Shown here: positions 39,001 to 46,014 of the stretch, piece after piece
Numbering within the stretch: position 1 is the first letter of the stretch
Layout of the letters: each line of letters opens with the position of its first letter
Assembly (NCBI GenBank): GCA_029891385.1
Contig: CM057235.1
Location: 13,232,001-13,296,000, forward strand
Length of the DNA stretch: 64,000 nucleotides
Reading direction: 5' to 3'
Origin: Erythroxylum novogranatense
Taxonomy: Eukaryota; Streptophyta; Magnoliopsida; Malpighiales; Erythroxylaceae
Made by a program: the position numbers and the translations under genes
The notes under the pieces: model-generated
Database searches by the model: none
The model's input: only the letters and a program-made list of their open reading frames with translations
What the model was told of the DNA's origin: nothing

Positions 39001-42000
39001 AAGCACGAAATTAAGAAGTGTGGATGATATTAGGCTGCTGGTACATTAGGTTTCAAGTTTTAATTTTGGCTAGGAATGTAGAAATTTCAGATTTTGTAAA
39101 GCTGGGAATCTAGGGTTAGATTGCTGGAATTTTAGGCTTAGGATTTAGGGTTTAATATGGTTGGAATATAGTTTTGAGTGGCTAGGATGTAGGTTTAAGA
39201 TGGCTGAAATTTGGGTCAGAGTTCATGGAATTTAGGGAAGAACACAAAGAATGAAAGATTGGAGACTAGGAATCACTCCTAGGGTCTAAGAATCACTCTT
39301 AGAAGAAAACATCACACCTTCCAGTTGAAAACTCTCAAGCTGTAGAAAAATTCCAGATTGCTTGTTATTAATGAAAGGCTAAGTACATATATATAGTGTT
39401 CTTAGAATCCTTATTCTAGTAGGAAAAGGATTTCTTACTTAAATCCTATTATAATAGAAATTCTATAATTCCTATACAACTAGGATAGCATATCTTAATA
39501 AGAACAACATAATATTTCTACTCCCTATCTAATAAGGAATCCAAATACAGTCTGGATTTTAGCCTTTATCTTTGATGTTAACTCAATTCTCAATCCTCAT
39601 TCCACCAAATTAGGACTTGTGGTTGACTAATCTTTCCTCCTTTATTTCTTCCATATACTTTTAAGTTCTTTTGCATCAACCTGATTAAAATAATAATCAC
39701 CATAGATTCTCTAATTACTGTAGATGGTCGGTCTGCCATTTGGCACGGAGATCACCAGCAAAGGAAAGGCCGCTGATAAAATCTATTTCTTCTATTCTTT
39801 TCTTGAGTGAACCTCGAAATCTTTCTCCAAATATGCTTATTATGTTTAACATCATTCCATTTGCCCATACGAGGTTATTTAGGAGATTGTAAGCACATCT
39901 TGCTTTGAAGTTTTCATATTCATTTCCTGAACCTCAAAATTGTGGATCCTGATTTTCCAAATATCCTTTTCTAGTTTTTGCTTCTTTGATGGAATTAGTC
40001 CTATTGTTTCTCTTTCTGGACATATTTTTGTTTTCATTTAAAGCCAATTCTTATGTGAAGTTATTCTCTGTACATTCATCTTGACATTCCAGATTCATTT
40101 TCTTAACCTCGCAGATAGTGGATCTGGATTTTCCAAATACAACTGAAAGCTACAAGCTCTACTCACAGGCATTCTACTTAGCTTAATGTTCCTCTTTGTA
40201 GAGATGAAATGCTGTACATATTTACTAACGTCTGAACTTATCTGGATCATGATCTTTTTCAATGTAGAGGGTAATAGCAAGTGACATCAAGGAATGTGTG
40301 TGTCGAGCCCCTGATACAACATATGATGGTATTTTTCCTTTTCTTTCATAATGTGGGGGCCTTTATAACTATGTTCTTAATAGTTGGACCGTAATGGGAA
40401 AAGTCAAACCAAAGGGACTAAATAGTATTATGGTGTTAATAACCTGAAACAGTGTCCAGTGCTGATTATGGCAAGTATTTTCAGCAATTCTGTCCAGAGT
40501 CATGAAAATCCTGTAGTTTAAGGTCATATCACAGAGACCTGTAACTGCCTTTTTAACATTTGCAGGTTTTATTTTCCCATTGTGGCACCATAGTTTTGCT
40601 AGTGCTTCTGCAGCTTTTCCTGTGTTATGGGGGCCAATGTTTTTTTTTATTGTTTTTCTGGTTTTATCATTTTGTCAGGTGTAAACCGAAACTTTGTATT
40701 TACCAAAATTATGGTCCTTCTCAATATGTCATGCTGGGAGAAAAGTGAAGTTTAATGCCATCTTTACTTGCCTGAAATGATTTAATGTCCTAGAGCTTTT
40801 TGAACACAGGCTTACGCTCATTGATAAATTTAACGTCCTAGAGCTTTTCAATCACAGGCGTACACCCAATGACAAATTTAAGTAAATAGTATGAAACAGA
40901 TTGTTTACCATTTTCTAATACATGAGAGAGTGAGATGATTGACTTTTAGTAATTTTGATAACAATTTTTATATCACGTGATTTAAGCCTGTTCCCAAGTT
41001 ATTTGGCTGATTGGTCTCTATCAGCATTATATGATAAATGAAATTATGAGGTTTTAGGAACATATTTCAAAGCAGATTTATTATTTCCCCTTCGAGGGAA
41101 AGCAAAATCTCTAAGCAAGATAGATTGGCTTTCTTAAAACTGTGATTTGAATTTCAGCAAATTCGTATGCAAAGGGGGTAATTGATACCCTTAGCAAATT
41201 ATGATGAATCACTCTTTCTGCTTTGCTGAATATAACAATTACGTTCTCTTGGTTCATTGTGTTGATTATGTCATGGATGCTGCGCATAAAACCTTTGAAA
41301 CATTCTTTACCCTTTGATGCTTCAAGTATATAATGTTTCTACTCTTTTGTAACACACCTCTATCTCAACTACAAAATTACAGAAGCGGCATACTCAAATA
41401 TTCCAATGACTTCATATGAGCTTCCTGATGGGCAGTAAGCTCCTTACAATTCGATGTACCTCAGTTTGATACATTATGGTTAGCTTTTAAACTGCATTCA
41501 TTCTGTTTGTTATTTGAATTTCTCATTTGCATATCTAAATGCTAATCAGGACTATCGAAATAGGAGCGGATAGATTCAAGATTCCAGATGTTTTATTCAA
41601 CCCATCCCTGGTTCAGGTTTGTGGCTTACTTTTTTTAACACATATTTATTAGAAAATTTGATATGTAATCCAGAATAGTTTTTGACTGACTCATAAGCTT
41701 TTCTGCGGATGGTCAATCAAGAATTAAACCCTAAGAGGTAAGCTGAAGTATGCACAATCTTTTCTGTTAATGAGTGATGGGGAATATTTCTGAATATGCT
41801 TGTACTTGAATTCAGAGGTTTTTATGGTTATCTGTTTCCTAACTGGGAAGCTCCACGGGTTTTAAGTTGTAACATACTCATGTAATTGCAAAAAAGCTTT
41901 GAATGTCACTATGAATCATCAATCCCTGATGTTTAGTGCTACGTTTGTTTGAGTTTACTTACTGAATCTAAAATACTTTTAAATGATCTGCTACTTGTGA

Positions 42001-44099
42001 ATTCACATTTATTCACTGAATTTTTGAAATGTTTGTGTTGGGAAGTTTTCTTTAAGCATCTTTTGGCTATACTTATTCTGAATCTGTATGTCAGAAAATT
42101 CCCGGAATGGAGAATTTTACGGAGATCACTTCTTACATCCGTGGTTTGCCACAACTGGTAAAAATTTATCTGTATAATTTGTTCCTTTCTTGGGCATAAA
42201 AGTAATTGGGTTTTTCCTCTCCAACTTCCATTTACTATCTTTTTATTCCTTTCACAGGTTTTGGATAGCATTAACAAGTGTGATGTGGACATTCGGAGGG
42301 AACTGTTTAGCAGTATACTGGTAAGTCATTGTGGTTGCCGTTTTTCCTTTCCTTTAATTTCTGAATTCTTACATGATGGACAACTATTTATGCAAACTTC
42401 TCAACATTTTGCCCCTCTTCCCTGCAACACCCTCCCTCTTTTTATCTGAAGTCCTACGTATCACTATTGTTGATTAAGTGTCTCAATTAATTTTTCAGAT
42501 TAAAATAAGTGGTATTTATTTTTTCGTAATAGTTGCCTTTCAGCCAAAGATGATGAAAAGACTTCCCTTTTAAAATTCCATGCAGTAAGTGTATGGTGAA
42601 AGATAATCCTGTTATTAGCTACAATCTGGAAAGGAAGGATCTACATAAGCACCTTGGCAAATCATAAATAGGGGGAGTTCTTGGGATGCGTGGATTTCTT
42701 GCCTTAATTGTTTCAAGCATTCGGATATTCTACTTGTGTTCAGATGGTGCTTTGTGGGGTGCTTATGGTTTACACAATCATGATTGCTAAATTACTGGGT
42801 TTGGCTTCTGCAATGATTTGATCCTTTTCTTCTCATCTTTGTTACAGCTTGCCGGTGGTACAGCATCAATGCAACAGTTGAAGGAGCGGCTAGAGAAAGA
42901 TTTGTTTGAAGTACAATACTTTTATTCCTCCTCCTTTTGTTGTCTATAAATATTATCGTTACATGATCAATATGCTCCTATGTTTGCATCTTGACCAATT
43001 CCACGCTATATGGTTGTCAGTATTGATGGTTTTATTAGCTCCTGAAGGAAGCTTGCACATCATTGATACTGTCTGTCTTGTCTCCAATGTGTAGCATCCC
43101 AACCTTTAACTTTTAATGCCACTAGCTAGGTACATATATGACCCAAAAATGAAATACTTCTCATGTGTAAGGAAACCTGTGCTTACTACTTTTTTGCATC
43201 CATATAATTACAAAAACATGTCTGCTTAGCGAATGTGCTTGTGCAATGATATGCAAGTCTCTTCACTGCGTTATAATACATGGTGATTCAACCATTTGAA
43301 GGAATCACCTCAAGCTGCTAGAGTCAAAGTGCTGGCCAGTGGAAATGCAATTGAAAGGAGATTCAGGTTTTTGTCTTCTTTCTCCCCCTCTGTCCTTGCT
43401 CTCATTCTAGAAACATATCACTTGGTGTGATTTATTTTCTCAACAACAGTTTAATGCCACATTTGAGCAAAAACAGTAGTTATATGCTGTCCACTTTTAC
43501 TGAAAGTTTGGAGCATGGCTTTGTTGTAGATGATATTAGTTGTTAGAAAATTTGGTGAACTAGTACATGAATCTCTAAGGTTAAAAAACGTTGTCTGAGC
43601 TTCTGCATCTGATGCAGACTGTTTCCTGATCGTGCTTTTTATGGCGTTCTTTTCTGTACACACCTCTAAATGTGTTTACTAAAGTGCGTCCATATAGGTA
43701 AAATCAACTCGAAATACAGTTAGACACATTGCATATATGAATGTTAGTACAAAAACCAAGCTAATACCTGTTTCTAGAAATGTGCCTATTGCTTTCTTTA
43801 CTGTTTCATATCATCGCCTAACATATCCGTTCTGTAATTATGGAAGTGTTTGGATAGGAGGGAGCATATTGGCATCTCTTGGTTCCTTTCAACAGATGTG
43901 GTTCTCCAGAACTGAGTAAGTTGGATTCGGGAATGTCTTTGTAGCATGAGCTGTTTTGCTAACGCCTATAAGTAAAAAATGAAGAATCTTTTAAATAGGA
44001 TTGGTTAAAACATGAGAAAGCAAAATATAACTCTGAAAATATCCGCATGGCAGGTATGACGAGCATGGAGCTTCTTATGTACAAAGAAAATGCCCTTGA
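7249..44099 (+). CDS. ARP4: Actin-related protein 4, 20 exons, 437 aa
   Basis: ARP4 is a nuclear actin-related protein that works in SWR1, INO80 and NuA4-type complexes, where it helps histone exchange and acetylation. Twenty exons join with every codon phase preserved. Residues 13-25 ([13 protein letters not shown]) are the first phosphate loop. An acidic, Lys-rich insertion at about residues 40-65, following the first strand pair, fits ARP4. Residues 172-179 (around DCGGGS) are the second phosphate loop. [15 protein letters not shown] (from residue 358) is the adenosine-contact region, and the protein ends QRKCP, as in plant actins and ARP4. Family length is about 440, so the protein is complete. 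Intron 10 is 31,049 bp and full of nested retrotransposons. Intron 11 seems to use a GC donor. No stop or frameshift is seen in the exons, so the gene is probably still functional. Confidence 0.95.
9135..9471 (+). repeat. 5' LTR of element A
   Basis: The 337-bp LTR starts TGTTAGGGCCAATGATAG and ends CTAGAGTTTCTAACA. It matches 18771..19112 with scattered substitutions and small indels. It is preceded by TTGTC. Confidence 0.93.
9551..10567 (+). pseudogene. Gag of element A, broken
   Basis: The frame starts [17 protein letters not shown] with a short coiled coil, then a capsid-like block containing [17 protein letters not shown] and [17 protein letters not shown], typical of plant Ty3/gypsy gag. 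An in-frame TAG at 10013..10015 and another at 10268..10270 break it. Both could come from a tryptophan or glutamine codon by one C-to-T or G-to-A change. A frameshift follows before the zinc knuckle. A Gag protein can no longer be made in full. Confidence 0.85.
10607..11433 (+). pseudogene. Zinc knuckle and retropepsin of element A
   Basis: The knuckle reads [14 protein letters not shown] (CX2CX5HX3C-type spacing as seen), preceded by RKAKGLCF as in many chromoviruses. The aspartic protease active site is [15 protein letters not shown] (starting about 10915), and [13 protein letters not shown] (about 11116) is the flap-side second motif. The two parts lie in different frames (10607..10909 and 10906..11433). 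The second frame ends at a T7 run (11423..11429), where one extra T seems to shift it out of frame with RT. Confidence 0.85.
11477..12775 (+). pseudogene. Reverse transcriptase and RNase H of element A
   Basis: RT motifs in order: [61 protein letters not shown], and the catalytic FFDDILIYS (variant of YVDD, usual in plant gypsy). RNase H begins at [17 protein letters not shown] (about 12360). A TAG (12476..12478) breaks it after AYFSKALS, and the rest (12512..12775) carries [12 protein letters not shown] and [10 protein letters not shown], ending in TGA. The RT part itself is uninterrupted. Confidence 0.9.
12818..14011 (+). pseudogene. Integrase of element A, cut by insertion A'
   Basis: The zinc-binding N-terminus ([11 protein letters not shown], then CDTCQRQK) is followed by the DDE core: [22 protein letters not shown] and [14 protein letters not shown]. 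Then comes the GPY/F module ([18 protein letters not shown]) and [14 protein letters not shown]. The natural frame runs to 14011 and continues beyond A' at 18556 into the chromodomain. The few codons after 14011 are copia LTR sequence. Confidence 0.9.
14400..15404 (-). pseudogene. RT and RNase H remains of copia A'
   Basis: On the minus strand the RT reads [26 protein letters not shown], then [15 protein letters not shown] (catalytic YVDD) and [20 protein letters not shown]. RNase H follows with [20 protein letters not shown] (14638..14829) and ends with a tract near 14390..14450 that translates to [18 protein letters not shown]. Frameshifts at about 14829 and in 14450..14640 break it. Confidence 0.85.
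15405..16620 (-). pseudogene. Integrase remains and RT N-terminus of copia A'
   Basis: Fragments on the minus strand include [18 protein letters not shown] (the DDE-domain block before the conserved E), [20 protein letters not shown] with [12 protein letters not shown] (integrase C-terminus), and [17 protein letters not shown] (start of RT). The catalytic frame is split by many stops and small deletions. Confidence 0.75.
17189..18298 (-). pseudogene. Gag remains of copia A'
   Basis: On the minus strand, [20 protein letters not shown] (17630..17818) is the UBN2-type copia gag core. [20 protein letters not shown] (17189..17449) is the zinc knuckle. Stops separate the pieces. Confidence 0.8.
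18556..18752 (+). pseudogene. Chromodomain at the end of element A pol
   Basis: After the A' insertion the A frame resumes and reads [20 protein letters not shown] followed by ATWEDECVL. The (Q)WLVHWKG plus TWED pattern is that of retrotransposon chromodomains, which steer integration by binding chromatin marks. The frame ends TGA at 18750..18752, just before the purine tract and the 3' LTR. Confidence 0.85.
18771..19112 (+). repeat. 3' LTR of element A
   Basis: This 342-bp partner of 9135..9471 starts TGTTAGGGTCAATG and ends TTTCTAACA. It is followed by TTGTC and the resumed ARP4 intron sequence. Confidence 0.93.
19118..19394 (+). other. ARP4 intron 10 host sequence between elements A and F
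   Basis: Plain AT-rich intron sequence without coding signals or repeats that I recognise. Confidence 0.6.
19395..19957 (-). repeat. Left LTR of element F
   Basis: It begins TGATGTAGGACG and ends TTTTGCATCA, matching the inverted TGATG...CATCA ends of the element B LTR. Interior blocks such as GGGCTGCTGAAAT also resemble B. The purine-rich strand just inside (AGTTAGAGAGAA on the minus strand) fits a polypurine tract, so this is the 3' LTR of a minus-strand element. Confidence 0.6.
20032..20740 (-). pseudogene. Captured WDR82/Swd2-like WD40 fragment behind a Q-rich repeat (element F)
   Basis: On the minus strand, from high to low coordinates, there is a Gln/Lys-rich region of degenerate repeats (about 20650..20490). 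Next is a stretch with [10 protein letters not shown] and [11 protein letters not shown], then [18 protein letters not shown] and [21 protein letters not shown] (20032..20214). The latter resembles one WD40 blade of plant WDR82/S2-like proteins, which belong to COMPASS-type histone methyltransferase complexes, matched from memory. The fragment covers about one and a half blades, is broken by stops, and shows no introns. Element B carries the upstream part of the same stretch. Confidence 0.6.
20745..21005 (+). repeat. 5' LTR of element C
   Basis: The 261-bp LTR starts TGTTGGTTAATG and ends CCCTAAATTCAACT. It is nearly identical to 34380..34641. It contains TATATAAGAGAC (about 20929), a likely TATA box. 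Confidence 0.92.
21180..22119 (+). pseudogene. Gag of copia C
   Basis: The N-terminal part (to about 21430) lies in shifted frames with stops. A long frame from 21428 then reads [36 protein letters not shown] and [15 protein letters not shown], the UBN2 copia gag core. The zinc knuckle is [19 protein letters not shown]. The frame runs on into the LTR of D. The protease active site that should follow is missing. Confidence 0.85.
22124..22616 (-). repeat. 3' LTR of element D
   Basis: This 493-bp left copy reads TGTTATGGTCCCGAACG...GGGCTCGTAACA on the plus strand. It carries a direct repeat of CCATATCTTCNATAAGCATTAAACGTGGCTGC-type units near 22508..22575, also present in the other LTR. It differs from 32056..32552 at a few positions and small indels. 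Confidence 0.93.
22942..24235 (-). pseudogene. Integrase remains of element E
   Basis: On the minus strand the stretch contains pieces of a gypsy integrase core and C-terminus, for example HPFELVYGG near 23550 and a C-terminal tract near 23300. Frames change every few tens of codons, so no continuous protein remains. A chromodomain is not clearly readable. Confidence 0.65.
24237..25320 (-). pseudogene. RNase H and RT C-terminal part of element E
   Basis: RNase [21 protein letters not shown] and [11 protein letters not shown] (24237..24587). RT palm: [20 protein letters not shown] then [16 protein letters not shown] (25075..25260), with the catalytic FFDD. The linking part (24600..25075) is shifted between frames. 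Confidence 0.8.
25331..25789 (-). pseudogene. RT N-terminal part of element E
   Basis: A continuous 152-codon frame has [48 protein letters not shown] and [15 protein letters not shown], the fingers and first palm motif of gypsy RT. It stops at a frameshift before the next motif. Confidence 0.85.
25882..27175 (-). pseudogene. Gag, zinc knuckle and protease of element E
   Basis: On the minus strand, [20 protein letters not shown] (26960..27175) is the start of the gag capsid region. [19 protein letters not shown] (26488..26934) continues it. [14 protein letters not shown] (26046..26519) is the knuckle, followed by the protease site [15 protein letters not shown]. Frames overlap and are shifted at about 26500 and 26060. 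Confidence 0.85.
27486..27798 (-). repeat. 5' LTR of element E
   Basis: This 313-bp partner of 22624..22941 runs, on the plus strand, from TGATAGAGTAAGG to CATAGCTAACA. It is followed by ACTTC. Confidence 0.93.
27816..29039 (-). pseudogene. Integrase and chromodomain of element D
   Basis: The N-terminal zinc site is HNQGHEG...CDVCQ (28713..29039). The core has [26 protein letters not shown] and [14 protein letters not shown], and the GPY/F module [12 protein letters not shown] is followed by [14 protein letters not shown] (27931..28836). A stop (27931) separates it from a chromodomain tract reading [20 protein letters not shown] just before the purine tract. The core frame of about 300 codons is intact. 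Confidence 0.88.
29182..30075 (-). pseudogene. RT C-terminal part and RNase H of element D
   Basis: The frame holds [35 protein letters not shown] and [13 protein letters not shown], the gypsy RNase H with its acidic residues. The preceding RT thumb includes [17 protein letters not shown]. The RT catalytic FFDDILVF tract (about 30010..30035) is read in a different frame because of a small indel. Confidence 0.85.
30086..32053 (-). pseudogene. Gag-protease-RT polyprotein of element D, 655 codons open
   Basis: This long frame starts near the primer site. Order: coiled coil, capsid-type block ([20 protein letters not shown]), zinc knuckle [14 protein letters not shown], protease [16 protein letters not shown] and [14 protein letters not shown], then RT fingers ([57 protein letters not shown]). 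A TAG (30086..30088) follows, where gypsy RTs usually carry a glutamine codon; one base change explains it. Gag, protease and RT share one frame, as is usual in chromoviruses. Confidence 0.9.
32056..32552 (-). repeat. 5' LTR of element D
   Basis: This 497-bp partner of 22124..22616 is followed on the minus strand by TTT and the initiator-tRNA primer site. Target duplication CACAC follows at 32553. Confidence 0.93.
32558..34372 (+). pseudogene. RT-RNase H of copia C, 550 codons open
   Basis: The open frame begins at 32627 after two stops. [72 protein letters not shown] and the catalytic [13 protein letters not shown]. RNase [21 protein letters not shown] and [22 protein letters not shown] at 34277..34279 cuts the last 31 codons, after which the same frame reads [14 protein letters not shown] and ends at TGA 34370..34372. 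Catalytic residues of both enzymes are visible. Protease and integrase are absent upstream. Confidence 0.9.
34380..34641 (+). repeat. 3' LTR of element C
   Basis: This 262-bp partner of 20745..21005 lies behind the GAGGGAGAG tract. It is followed by GTTTG. Confidence 0.92.
35095..35795 (-). repeat. 3' LTR of element B
   Basis: This 701-bp LTR shares long blocks with 38961..39680. The element's last coding frame (chromodomain) ends a few codons inside it. Confidence 0.9.
35735..36112 (-). pseudogene. Chromodomain and pol C-terminus of element B
   Basis: The minus-strand frame contains [18 protein letters not shown] followed by [16 protein letters not shown]. The FLVKWKG and W pattern is a chromodomain. 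It is preceded by a linker that normally connects to the integrase GPY/F module. Confidence 0.8.
36113..36710 (-). pseudogene. Integrase C-terminal remains of element B with an internal duplication
   Basis: Minus-strand pieces in several frames match the integrase part between the core and the chromodomain. The plus strand shows an imperfect tandem copy of about 85 bp (about 36266..36350 and 36352..36440; shared words ATTACTGGTTGTTAT and TCATCAAAGATGTCCCTC). No continuous frame remains. Confidence 0.6.
36711..37340 (-). pseudogene. WDR82-like fragment fused in frame to integrase core, with Q-rich leader (element B)
   Basis: On the minus strand a Gln/Lys-rich repeat (about 37290..37130) leads into a 104-codon frame (36711..37025). 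Its first two thirds (LNEDMKL..., [19 protein letters not shown]) match the WDR82-like stretch of element F. The last third, [16 protein letters not shown] followed by FVSDCDVKF, is gypsy integrase core, with no stop between. RT, RNase H and the integrase N-terminus that should precede are absent. Whether a chimeric protein was ever made is unknown. Confidence 0.6.
37476..38713 (-). pseudogene. Gag, zinc knuckle and protease of element B
   Basis: On the minus strand, [19 protein letters not shown] (38444..38713) and [20 protein letters not shown] (38082..38267) are capsid-region motifs of plant gypsy gag. A knuckle remnant [11 protein letters not shown] follows (about 37835..37870). An acidic linker ([16 protein letters not shown]) leads to a retropepsin-like part ending [19 protein letters not shown] (37476..37823 and beyond). 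Stops break the series. Confidence 0.8.
38961..39680 (-). repeat. 5' LTR of element B
   Basis: This 720-bp partner of 35095..35795 begins on the plus strand TGATGTAGGAAAAATAG and ends TTTTGCATCA. It is followed by ACCTG. Confidence 0.9.
39686..40114 (+). other. 3' end of ARP4 intron 10, with a partial exon 11 copy
   Basis: Ordinary intron sequence ends in the acceptor CTCGCAG. At 39917..39963 lies a diverged copy of the exon 11 start plus the preceding 15 bases. It shares GTGGATC and GATTTTCCAAATA but lacks the AG acceptor. Confidence 0.7.
40115..44099 (+). CDS. ARP4: ARP4 exons 11-20 (3' block)
   Basis: Exons: 40115..40168, 40268..40328, 41383..41434, 41550..41616, 42095..42157, 42258..42320, 42848..42910, 43302..43366, 43847..43915 and 44054..44099 (603 nt, stop TGA at 44097..44099). 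Exon 11 begins [13 protein letters not shown] and continues from exon 10 in frame. Exon 11 ends CAG followed by GC rather than GT, while the other donors are GT. A partial, diverged copy of the start of exon 11 lies about 180 bp upstream (39917..39963). Exon 19 carries [17 protein letters not shown], the typical actin C-terminal helix. Confidence 0.93.
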
Positions 44100-44395
44100 C
44101 ACGCCATGTGCTGAGGAGATGGCTGCAAAAATCAATTCGTCTCATTTCAGTTGGATATCTTTATTGATTGTAAAGCCATCAAATCTCGTTAAATCATTCT
44201 CCTATTATACTTTGATGTAATTTGCCCCAACACTTACCCAGTTCAGCTTAGGTTCTACACCAAGTTTCACTACCTAGACCTCATATCCTAGGTTAGGATT
44301 ACACTTATTCCGGAAGACATTTTTCTTGACTTGCAGACTTGTGGTTCCTAACTTAACTAACCTGTAGCATCATCCATTCAGGATCATTGGTTATT
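44100..44395 (+). other. ARP4 3' flank
   Basis: This is the likely 3' untranslated region and downstream DNA. No gene is seen. T-rich stretches and no clear AATAAA are present. The sequence runs into a transposon remnant. Confidence 0.5.
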
Positions 44396-45490
44396 TTGTC
44401 ATTGTTGGGAAAAGAGAAAAGAGATGCTTTCGGCTAAACAAAACCCCAAATGCTGTTATAAGGCGATTACCATCTTGTGTGTAAAGATCAAAACAATTAG
44501 GGTTTATGATTTGGGAAATTTAGAAATAAGAGTTCAGCTAAGAAGAGAGGGAGGAGAGAAAGAAGGTCAAGAATCTGTTATTCATTCCTAAAGTATGTAC
44601 AAGCTGCGTATAATGGTTAACATACCAATGCTAACATAGTCATTGCTCGGTTACATAAATTCATTTTTCGTCTGTCTTTTTTTCTCCTCCTTCAGTAACT
44701 TGTCCACAGGATTAATGTCCAAATAACTTTGTTGGACATCATAAAGATGGTTGTAGGTGATGTTAGTGTCATCCTCAGAGGATCATTGAACCAACACTTG
44801 AAGTTGAAGGGAAGGTTTGCTGCAATGCTTCACAATCCTTCCATCTTTAGTGGTAATAAGTTGCTTTAAAATGGAAGGCCTCGCCATAGGTAACAAAGTT
44901 TTGAGTGAGTTTACCATTTGAAATATGCTGTTTAAGTTGAGATACATGGAAGATAGGATGAAGGCATGAAGTTTGTGGTAATTCCAGCTTATAAGCCCCT
45001 TATCTATCGTTGCAAAACATGGGTGGGACCGTAAAATAGATATGAATGCTTGTGGTTGGAACGAAAAGTTACACTCTTTTGATAAAAAGGTTGGAGCTTC
45101 AGATAAACCATATTACTCACAAAAGAACCACCTATCGATACTTTCCTTATCCATTTGTTGTTTCATGTGAACTTAAGTTCTTTTGAGTGCAGAATTTGAT
45201 CAATTGTAAAGCTCCTCTGCGCTCCTTCAAAGTTGGATCCACCATTAACAATTTAGAATTGCTTGCAAAATAGGGAATATGTATAGGGGAGGACGGACCC
45301 ATAGCTAAAGGCAACTAAAGAGTTCATTAAGCCGGGCAATACGATTGAGAACTTCAATCTGGCCATCTGTTTATGGATGGTAACTTGACAATATTACTAA
45401 AGGTCGTCCTTAAGTTAGTGATACCGTCTATGGAATCCATAGTAATGTCAGTCCAAACTTGATGAGAAATGAGCAAGGGTTGTAGAACTA
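44396..45490 (-). mobile_element. Truncated Ty3/gypsy remnant (LTR plus integrase C-terminus)
   Basis: From about 44690 to 45480 the minus strand translates in pieces to a gypsy integrase C-terminus. The clearest part, near 44940..45000, is LELPQTSCLHPIFHVSQLK, the block that follows the GPY/F module. A pyrimidine run (CTTTTTTTCTCCTCC, about 44675) is a purine tract on the minus strand. The sequence to its left, starting TGTTGGGAAAAGAG at 44396, is then probably the 3' LTR. The 5' part of the element is missing. Confidence 0.65.
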
Positions 45491-45540
45491 TAGGAACAAT
45501 CAAACCTAAGAATCAACTAAGTAAAAGAAATACGGTCCAA

Positions 45541-46009
45541 AGTACATTTTGAACCTCGCGCTTTACGACATAATACAATTTGAATCTTAATGTTTTGAAG
45601 CATTCAAATTGAACCTTAACATCTTTAAAATGTTCGTAATAGATCCTAAATGGATAGAAAATTTGATAAGGTTAACTCTCTGCTAGTTAAATGTTATGTT
45701 GACGTTGACATGAAATTATTTTTATTTTAATAGAAAGTAGGTCTTACTACCACATAATTAACTTTTTTAAAAATTAATCCAGAAGTGGTCTCACTGTCGT
45801 GTGACAACGAGCCACTGTTATACATTTTAAGTGAGACTCACTATTATACATTTCAAATAACAAGTCTTAATTGTCATAAGATAGTGGGACCTATTTTTTA
45901 TTAAAATAAAAAATAATGTCACTTAGCTAATAGGAATTAATTCCATTAAATTTTCTATCATTTATGGTATATTTTGAATGTTTTAAAACGTTGAAGTTCC
46001 ATGCTGCAC
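45541..46009. mobile_element. MITE-like element with long imperfect inverted repeats
   Basis: The right arm (45884..46009), reverse complemented, aligns with the left arm (about 45605..45745). Shared words include GATAGAAAATTT, TTTTTATTTTAATA and TTTAAAA. The arms are over 120 bp with a loop of about 140 bp. The end of the left arm is duplicated (two ATTTGAA/ATTGAAC blocks). There is no coding capacity. Target duplication and superfamily are unresolved. Confidence 0.55.
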
Positions 46010-46014
46010 TTTTA

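Larger units (their letters stand above)
35095..39680 (-). mobile_element. Element B: chromovirus-like element with captured WD40-gene fragment, minus orientation
   Basis: LTRs 35095..35795 and 38961..39680 have inverted ends TGATG...CATCA and are flanked by ACCTG (35090..35094 and 39681..39685). The primer site CGGTATCAGAGC is on the minus strand at 38946..38957, and a GCCGGGGAGAA purine tract abuts the left LTR. Internal order on the minus strand: gag, zinc knuckle, protease, Q-rich repeat, WDR82-like fragment, part of the integrase core, chromodomain. RT, RNase H and most of the integrase are missing, so B needed another element's enzymes to move. Confidence 0.88.
9066..40114 (+). other. 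ARP4: ARP4 intron 10, 31 kb, built of nested retrotransposons
   Basis: The donor is GTATGA at 9066 and the acceptor is CTCGCAG before 40115. Without the inserts the visible host intron is short: 9066..9134, 19118..19394, about 34956..35094 and 39686..40114. Elements A, F and B are the three primary insertions. Both orientations are present: A and C are sense to the gene, and A', F, D, E and B are antisense. The transcript must cross seven elements and many LTR polyadenylation signals. Confidence 0.9.
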
